Source of the DNA: Cudoniella acicularis
Taxonomy: Eukaryota; Ascomycota; Leotiomycetes; Helotiales; Helotiaceae
Reading direction: 5' to 3'
Length of the DNA stretch: 14,440 nt
Assembly: GCA_013054445.1 (NCBI GenBank)
Contig: JAAMPI010001441.1
Coordinates: 1-14,440, forward strand
In this document: piece after piece, positions 8,731 to 14,440 of the stretch
Layout: each line of letters starts with the position of its first letter
Numbering within the stretch: the first letter of the stretch is position 1
Position numbers and translations under genes: made by a program
The notes under the pieces: generated by a model
Databases searched by the model: none
The model's input: only the letters and a program-made list of their open reading frames with translations
What the model was told of the DNA's origin: nothing

Positions 8731-10916
8731 TTAATGCCTTTCTCTATTTTCTTGTGTCTTTCTGGGTGAGATTTGTGGTCCCGTCTGTAGTCTAGGGACT
8801 TGCGAGGTTGCCGGTCCACTTTGCGATGTTCGGTTTTCTGATCCAGATCCTCGAACAGGAGATAAATTTCGCAATGTTTTTCCGAACGCTTCTGCAACCC
8901 GCTGCCGCTTTGATCGTATGTCTGGTAAATCCTTAACTGCCTCTTTAGCCGCGTGAATTTCCATGTTGATATGGCTCTTGAGCTTATTGAGAGCCTCGAT
9001 GCATTGATTTAAAGACATTCTCCCATCATTGACATTGCAGTCCATCGCAGCAATGACATAATCACTGCCCTTGTAAAATGGCCTACCAGCCACAGGAGTC
9101 GGCTTAGGGAACATGGTCGAGGAGTAATGTCTGTAAAAGTTTTCGTTGATCTCGATCCATTGTTTCTCATGTTGGTGTTTGCAGGTATACTCCTCGGCGT
9201 TGAATTCATGGCACGACTGACCCAAAGGCTCCCTCAACCCCATGTGCTCCACGTACTTTTCGGCTTTGTCCATGATTTCCAAACGATAATCCAATTGTGC
9301 CCTTGCGCTCTCCAGCATTTGGTATGTGATGTTCTCTCCGGGAAAGGGTTTGATAATGCTGTCAAGAAGTCCGTGCAAGGCGAGGTTATCACCTCCATCA
9401 TGTGGCCCTGGGAAGCTGTTGAGGTATATCCGAGCTGCTTGGGCAACAAAATTCTGGAAGCTTTTGAAAGAGCCTCCGATTTCGAAACTCAAGCTGATTT
9501 TCCCCAGAGAGCTGGCATCTCTCTTTCCCAAAACGCTCCCTTTTGCCTCATCTGATCCGGTATTTTGCCCCTTTTTGGCTCCTTCTTCTTCTCTGTGCAT
9601 AGCCAGAAATTCGAGATACTCTTTGCGTAGATTTTCTGGAACATCGGGATCTCGATTAAGGAAATCTCCCGGGTGCAATGTCGGGTCTGCTGCTGCCCAA
9701 TCTTCTAATGATTCCCATCTCGATTTCAGTTCAAATAGTGGAATGCCAGTTCGTAAATGGTAATTGTCGGACCAGCCATCATCTTGAGCTTTGAAACAGA
9801 ATTTGTGCTCATAGCCTCTGCGGTCAAGCTCAAATAACGTGTCATAAGTCGTCCTGAGAAATTCGGCATAAGACTCCTCTTGTTCTTGAATTTGCTTATC
9901 GCTTTGCTCCGCCGAACTCTCTTCTAATTCCTCTTGTATTGTTTGTTGCGTCTCGAGATTGGTTGTTAACTTTTGGACAATTGCGGAAACAAACATAGAA
10001 CCCGAAGCTCTTTTAAGCGATCCCGGCTCCAAAGAGTATCTCCATGAAGCGCTCATGTTATTTGGTCCCGCAGCAGTTATTCCGGAAATATTTATTAGCT
10101 GTTCGGTAAGCCATCCACCACCGTAACATGCGGTTGTAAGCTGTAAAGATATGTTAGCATCATTGAAAACTCCATCGGGGTTGCTGATAAACCACTTACC
10201 AGCATAATCGGCACATCTTTTGCTTGGTCGAGCTTTTTCAGGAAACGCTTCACGCTTAAACCCCCTTGTTGGTTACTAACAGCAATATTGTATGTTCCCT
10301 TTTCACCGTGTCCGAAGATCATGACCAAGAGATGCTGTTTATTCTTCGATGCCTCCGAGATGTGTTCCCTCAAAAGGCTTTGAAATTTAACCCAGAGACT
10401 TATGTCAGGAGCCCGGGTAAAGGGGTGACATTTTCCATCCTTGATCGTCTTGAGAATTTTCTCATTTAGAACAACTTTTCTCTTGTTGCTGTAAGGGCTT
10501 CCGTGGAGGTATCTCTTGCACGATTTCAGCAAAGATTCGAGATCTAGGGCATGGAGCCAGGACTGATGTGGGGTTAAGCCTTGGAAAAGGTGGTAAAATG
10601 CCAGGAAATCGCTCAAAAACCATCCATCTGAGTCCGGAAGGGCTGTATTTTGACCGATGGCCAAGAAAGCCAAGATTCTCGCGTTCTTAGGCACATCAGG
10701 AGGAACCCGTGTTGCGAAGCTATCATAAGAAACCGAATTGTTTGCTGAAGAGTTAAAGACCCCCCCAAAGGTTGTTGATTTCATGTCCTGGCTTGCCAGA
10801 TTTAGTCTATCCAGCATGTCCCTGAGATCCTCCTTTTTGTTCGTGGTCGCATCAGTGATAAATTTTGAGGCAGGGTAGCGGTATTTCCGCCATGGAGCAT
10901 TAGTGTTGTCAGCCAT
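8731..10916 (-). CDS. Caspase-like cysteine protease family protein (two exons), fungal, function unassigned
   Basis: Exon 1 is 10916-10200 and exon 2 is 10140-8731, joined across a 59-nt intron (10199-10141; GTAAGT donor, GCTAAC branch point, TTTACAG acceptor) in phase 0 to give 708 residues. The start lies in the strong context ATCACCATGG. The caspase-fold core is visible. HLLVMIFGHGEKGTYNIAV (about 195-213) gives the catalytic His203 in a hydrophobic-strand-HG motif, and PIMLLTTACYGGGW, assembled only after splicing, gives Cys244. The 41-residue His-Cys spacing is normal for clan CD peptidases. AGPNNMSASWRYS and a conserved-looking C-terminal half follow: a Gln/Glu-rich coil at about 297-330, then LTPHQ-to-YEH-type blocks such as FKAQDDGWSDN and TLHPGDFLNRDPDVPENL. 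The tail is disordered, with a basic cluster RSKRQR near 648-653 that could be an NLS. No classical NLR, WD40 or TPR part is present. Relatives occur in filamentous ascomycetes as unnamed proteins (recall). Protease activity, substrate and any role in regulated death are inference. Confidence 0.8.
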
Positions 10917-10998
10917 GGTGATCGTTGGTCTTCGAGAGCTGGTGAAATGTGGAATGATTGAAGAGAAATCATGAACTCGACAACTGCTATTTCATATA

Positions 10999-11251
10999 TG
11001 TTACATTATTAGGTAATAAGCACTATTCTAGGCTTAAGGTTTAGACCTTACTAGAATCTTCTAGGTTGTTCTTTGATTTATAAGCTTTGATTTATAAGCG
11101 TTGATTTATAAGCGTTGATTTCTAAGTTATAGAAGCTTCTAGTAACTACACTTGTAGTATATATAGTCCGCTCATTCCTTTGTAGATAGATAAGTCTTTA
11201 AGTCAAATTCATATTATTATTCTATATACTTGAATCACTCTCGACCTAACA
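10999..11251 (+). mobile_element. LTR-like fragment, probably copia-type, solo or truncated
   Basis: The 253-bp segment begins TGTTA and ends TAACA, the short inverted ends common in copia LTRs. Inside it shows LTR-like order: palindromic AGAAGCTTCT/CTAGAATCTTCTAG motifs, a 14-bp tandem array, a TATATATAG box near 11159-11167 and a pyrimidine-rich end. No matching 5-bp target duplication flanks it (ATATA left, GTCGA right) and no gag-pol ORF follows, so it may be degenerate or a fragment. High TA content would agree with mutation by RIP. Strand is set by the TATA-box orientation. Confidence 0.42.
11073..11128 (+). repeat. 14-bp tandem repeat, four copies, inside the LTR-like fragment
   Basis: The unit TTGATTTATAAGC plus G or T occurs at 11073-11086, 11087-11100 and 11101-11114 with near-perfect identity. 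A fourth degenerate copy (TTGATTTCTAAGTT) lies at 11115-11128. The position upstream of the TATATATAG box would suit enhancer-like repeats in an LTR U3 region. Confidence 0.88.
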
Positions 11252-11760
11252 GTCGACTCTTCTTCCGCCTACACCTTAGCCGCCTACCGACGACTATATA
11301 GATATATCTTCTATATACTATATACCGCGTACTACGGTTATACCCTTACCTCCAACAGAACGCATTTCCAGGCAGCCGAACATAGCCTCTGTCGGAACCT
11401 CGGGAGCCACTGTAACACAATAAACCTCCGCCCAGATACAGCAAAGCCCGCAGAGCCTCAAAGCAACACCGCCCTCATAAAGTGACCCCACCCACACAAC
11501 GTGTTAAAAGCTAGCAAATGAGAGCACTTCTTCATTATTCACTGTTTGATTTTGCCCAATTTGACAAAGAAACTACAGAGACGTAAGTTGAAACAATCCA
11601 GTCTCGATTGATCATTCCGGACTGACTTATAAGGAAGGCTACTAAGGTGTTAAAACAAATTAGCAACGACAGGCAGCCTCCAGTAGAACGCTAATAAGCA
11701 CATCTGATTATCCAATTTGATTTCTGCCTTATAATCGAAAGGGAAACACCCTCAAACACA
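11252..11760. promoter_or_regulatory. Intergenic region upstream of the DUF7514-like gene
   Basis: This stretch starts with TA-rich sequence (to about 11340) that may belong to a decayed retroelement. It then becomes ordinary intergenic DNA with a CCAAT-like CCAATTTG at about 11711. The final bases, AAACACAATGA, give a good start context for the gene at 11761. No ORF of note was seen. Confidence 0.4.
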
Positions 11761-12892
11761 ATGATCTCTAACGAGGGGGACCAGTCAAGAGGTAAGCCAG
11801 CCGCTGATGCTTATTTGGATATCACACCAACTTTCAATGACGATCTGGAGCTATCTACGGTCGACAAGAAGTGGGGGTGCCTATTTTATAGAAATACTCC
11901 AACGGACAGATTTGGGCAACTCAATAGAGGTATTGCAAATCATATTATAAGTCAATACAAATCTTAGGTCCACTCAAATTTTAGATTCAACGCTCTCATG
12001 ATTTGGCCTGCCGTATTCACCATGAAATCTTGTTAAGGCGACGGTTGAGACTTATATCTTCTTCCCTGAAGGGAGGAGTCTCTGTGACCTAATTTAATCA
12101 TCTTGAGCTTAAAATGAATGGCTAATTAATAAATAGAACGAATTGGATACTCCCAAAAAGACGATAGTCATTCCGCCTCGAAAAATGGTAGAATTTTATT
12201 CAAGGTTTGAGTTGCAGGATAAAAACTATCCTCTGAAAAGTAAGGAATATATACCATAATTGTAATTACTACTTACAAAGAGTCTAGCAATATTTCAGAA
12301 TCTGTCTCCTAAGCAGATTTCCTGGCTCTATGAAGATCTACATTGCGAATATCATTTAGTAGGAGATGGAGACGTGGGGAAGAGACCCAAAATTCCCGCA
12401 TTAACACCATTGGGCTTTGACACTTGGATGACCTTACTCATGTTAGCTTACCCCAACAAAGAAGCAGAGAGGCTCCAAAAGATAGTGGAAGCAATGCCAA
12501 TTGATGCCGATGGGGTACTGGTTGAAAGAAAGCCAGAACGTCTTCCTAAGCAACTCTCACGGCATTTATTACCTCCTGAAGCTCATCGCGAGTCCAAGAA
12601 GGCACTTGATCGCGTGCTATCCGAGTTTAAAGACCTTACTACGAGTAATCAGACTCCGTCAAGGAATTCGAAAACATCTCGCCTTCCGCCACAGCATCAC
12701 AATGATCTATACTCCAGGGAATTACCGACCCCCCAACCTCGACAGGAGCGTTTCGCCAAAACTAATTTATACTCAGAGTCGTCATATCATGGTCAGACCA
12801 ACAAAACTGGCAATGGCCGTCAAACCAACAACGTCCAGCGAGGGAGGACAAAACCTTATGTTCACAATTCAAGGCCGAACAACGACCTATAA
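11761..12892 (+). pseudogene. DUF7514-like protein gene, three exons, interrupted by TAG at the end of exon 1
   Basis: Exons are 11761-11967, 12137-12239 and 12288-12892. The conserved blocks follow the order I recall for the fungal DUF7514 domain, which has no known biochemical role. Exon 1 gives KKWGCLFYRNTPTDRFGQLN and RGIANHII. Exon 2 gives KKTIVIPPRKMVEFYSRF and NYPLK. Exon 3 gives TIFQNLSPKQISWLYEDL, HCEYHLV, KIPALTPLGFDTWMTLLM and LPKQLSRHLLPPEAHRE, then a polar, disordered tail ending NNDL. Intron 2 (12240-12287, 48 nt, GTAAGG...CTAG) is supported because splicing yields the TIF motif in phase. Intron 1 (11968-12136) has a GTCCAC donor and GCTAAT branch. With that donor the last codon of exon 1 is TAG (11965-11967), which ends the protein after 68 residues. 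No other GT in exon 1 restores the phase. One C-to-T change from CAG would explain it. Read through, the product would be 304 residues. A functional short form or unrecognised splicing is possible. Confidence 0.7.
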
Positions 12893-13483
12893 GACGAGGA
12901 TCGGATGTTAAATACTGAATACCTTCTAGCACAGCACAGCTATGGTAGCTAGACTTCTCCGGCTGGCGACAAATGCCAGACTGCGCTACAACTGGAAGTG
13001 ATTGTATACTATCTCCGGCTTCCACCGGGCTGTGTATTTAGCTGGGCAACATTGTCCAATGGGTATAAGAACCATCTACCTCCGAGTCAATGGTTCTTAA
13101 CCCTCTCCACTTACGACCAAGAAGCTGAATTTCTCACAGCATATAGCAATAGCACAATCCGTAAGAATCTCCAACTCTTGGAATTCCAAGAAGCACAGTT
13201 GACTAACAAGATTTTAATACAAGATGAGAAATGAGGACCCTAAGATGGTGAATAGCGATGATGAAATTAGAGAAGCGTTGGTTGGCCAAGCTAACTTGGG
13301 TATTGGCATGCCTAATATGGTGTATACAAATCAACGATGATAACTTACTTTTCTCTGTTCGACATTGTTTTTCTTATAACACCATCTTCTAAATTGCTTG
13401 CAAACAATCAACTGTTTTGGCAGCATACTGTGTAGCAGTTGCTCTTCCATCTTCTTATATATATGTTAAAATGAAGCGTCGGT
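12893..13483 (+). other. Intergenic region with possible decayed coding relics
   Basis: Two adjacent plus-strand frames look somewhat protein-like: 12998-13234 (78 codons, ending NLQLLEFQEAQLTNKILIQD) and 13224-13340 (38 codons, with NSDDEIREALVGQANLGIG). They overlap by 11 bases in different frames, as if one coding stretch had been shifted. No family is recognised and no clear start, intron or promoter is visible. They may be a gene relic, part of the 3' UTR of the DUF7514-like gene, or chance. A short TATATATATG run precedes the hAT insertion. Confidence 0.22.
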
Positions 13484-13491
13484 TGTCGAAC
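13484..13491 (+). repeat. Left 8-bp target-site duplication of the hAT element
   Basis: TGTCGAAC lies immediately before the left CAGTG end and is repeated exactly at 14054-14061. An 8-bp duplication is the signature of hAT-superfamily insertion. Confidence 0.93.
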
Positions 13492-13509
13492 CAGTGTTCC
13501 TAACAGTGT
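13492..13509 (+). repeat. Left terminal inverted repeat, 18 bp
   Basis: CAGTGTTCCTAACAGTGT is matched without mismatch by the reverse complement of 14036-14053. The repeat also contains its own short inverted CAGTGTT/AACAGTG-like symmetry. Confidence 0.95.
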
Positions 13510-14035
13510 CAACCGTATGCCCCACTATTCCAGTATAGTAATAAATATTAGCTTTTCATACGATACGGAGCGTAATAATATAGCTAAATAGAATACTATC
13601 CGTATCAAGCTTGCTTCCGTATTATGGTATTATATTGAGATATACTATTACACTGCAGGAGGCGTATCACATGACGGAAACTAGGCTAAGTAGGCTTAGC
13701 TGGATCCCGCCCTTACTATCGAATCATTAGGTCAGAGCTTCTACCCCCCCTTTTCACAGCTTTTCTAGCTACTACACAGCTATTCGACGATTACAGGTAT
13801 TAAGAAGCGCTCTCGACTAATTAAAGTCTTAGATAGGGTTGTTAAACTAGCGTCTTTCCCCGCGGAACACCCCGCATTTAACCCCTCACTTCACGTGTTC
13901 AGTATAATAGTATATCTTCAGTTTGGTGGCAAAATACGGTACGATACGGTATTGCGATTCAGTGGTAATATAGCCCTGAATATGGTCAGTGATAATATCG
14001 AGTGGTGCTATACGCCCCACCCATATTACGGGCGT

Positions 14036-14053
14036 ACACTGTTAGGAACACTG
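14036..14053 (-). repeat. Right terminal inverted repeat, 18 bp
   Basis: ACACTGTTAGGAACACTG is the exact reverse complement of the left end and is followed directly by the second copy of the target duplication. Confidence 0.95.
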
Positions 14054-14061
14054 TGTCGAAC
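14054..14061 (+). repeat. Right 8-bp target-site duplication of the hAT element
   Basis: TGTCGAAC is identical to the copy at 13484-13491. Confidence 0.93.
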
Positions 14062-14218
14062 AGCGTCTGGGGAAGAATAAGATGATATTGTGCGGAGCAC
14101 TGCTAGCCATTGAAGTGATGATCAAAAGATAATTTCTGCAGGCAACCGTTGGTCAGAAAGTTTGACTTGACGAATATCCGTAGAGTATTGTCACATTCTC
14201 TACAACTCGTTTCTACAG

Positions 14219-14425
14219 ATGGGTTTACCAAATAGAAGTCTGTTTATTAACAACCATCCATCACGACAAGGCCAAGTAGCTACGACGACAGTGAATGCTA
14301 CTGTGGAAGCAATCTTGTGGGCTGGTTTTAACTCGTCTGGGAATCCTACTACTGCGACTCGGACTGTGATGAATGCAATCAAGCTGTGGCCGGAGATAAC
14401 AAATCCTCAGCTCTACAAGTATTAA
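14219..14425 (+). CDS. Possible 3' terminal exon or relic of an unknown gene
   Basis: The frame from ATG 14219 to the stop at 14423-14425 gives 68 residues, ending AIKLWPEITNPQLYKY, with balanced, protein-like composition. The sequence before it (TCGTTTCTACAG) resembles a 3' splice site with a pyrimidine-rich lead, so this could be a last exon rather than a complete gene. I see no convincing upstream exon between the hAT element and 14200. No family is recognised. Chance is a real alternative. Confidence 0.28.
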   Translation: MGLPNRSLFINNHPSRQGQVATTTVNATVEAILWAGFNSSGNPTTATRTVMNAIKLWPEITNPQLYKY

Positions 14426-14440
14426 AAACATGCTCAATAA

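Larger units (their letters stand above)
13492..14053 (+). mobile_element. Non-autonomous hAT-superfamily DNA transposon (MITE-like), 562 bp
   Basis: The ends form an 18-bp perfect terminal inverted repeat, CAGTGTTCCTAACAGTGT (13492-13509), with its exact complement at 14036-14053. Both sides carry the identical 8-bp target duplication TGTCGAAC. CAGTG-type ends with 8-bp duplications identify the hAT superfamily. ATACGG or its complement CCGTAT occurs six times near the ends: 13513, 13563, 13600, 13617, 13934 and 13944. Such subterminal repeats are typical transposase-binding sites. No transposase ORF is present, and the 61-codon frame at 13895-14080 runs out through the right end and is taken as chance. 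The element would need a transposase from elsewhere. Perfect ends and duplication suggest fairly recent insertion. The strand given is arbitrary. Confidence 0.92.

Noticed and set aside
8652..8897. 81-codon minus-strand frame as a further exon of the caspase-like gene
   Set aside because: It overlaps the in-frame end of the gene in a different frame. The 708-residue model already ends naturally in a disordered tail and no splice pair is needed.
9009..9763. Several plus- and minus-strand frames within the caspase-like gene
   Set aside because: They are shadows of exon 2, which has strong coding character and matches its family layout.
11073..11128. 14-bp repeats as a CRISPR array
   Set aside because: The units are directly adjacent with no spacers, and the window is eukaryotic. 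They are a tandem repeat.
13895..14080. 61-codon frame inside the hAT element as a transposase remnant
   Set aside because: It has no resemblance to a hAT dimerisation or catalytic region, and it crosses the right inverted repeat into flanking DNA.

Overview
The window looks like nuclear DNA of a filamentous ascomycete (Pezizomycotina). The evidence is short 48-169 nt introns with fungal-type branch points, a Mak11-type WD40 protein, an OCH1-like GT32 glycosyltransferase, and two protein types I know only from this group: a large caspase-like protein and a DUF7514-type protein. A leotiomycete is possible, but that is a guess. I saw no bacterial operons, tRNA, rRNA or CRISPR array.

Bases 1-6300 are mostly housekeeping. 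A divergent minus-strand gene may begin at base 86 and run off the left edge. A three-exon plus-strand gene (578-1128) encodes a small mitochondrial single-pass membrane protein. It converges on a minus-strand MAK11/PAK1IP1-like ribosome-assembly gene (1538-3074), whose reading frame is broken by one base in a homopolymer. A plus-strand gene of unknown function (3926-4486) is divergent from MAK11. It is followed by about 1.5 kb without a convincing gene and then a weak cysteine-rich ORF (5974-6285).

Bases 6850-10920 carry two minus-strand genes: a type II membrane GT32 glycosyltransferase (6858-7880), and a two-exon 708-residue protein (8731-10916) with a caspase-like His/Cys dyad. The catalytic Cys is visible only after a 59-nt intron is removed.

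Bases 10920-14440 are accessory, mobile-element-rich DNA. An LTR-like copia-type fragment (10999-11251) lies 82 bp upstream of the caspase-like gene. A three-exon DUF7514-like gene (11761-12892) has an in-frame TAG exactly at the end of exon 1. After it come possible coding relics, then a 562-bp non-autonomous hAT element (13492-14053) with an 18-bp perfect terminal inverted repeat and a perfect 8-bp target-site duplication. A short unassigned ORF closes the window.

The caspase-like protein beside a damaged DUF7514 gene and two mobile elements is the most system-like part of the window. A functional link between them is not shown by the sequence.
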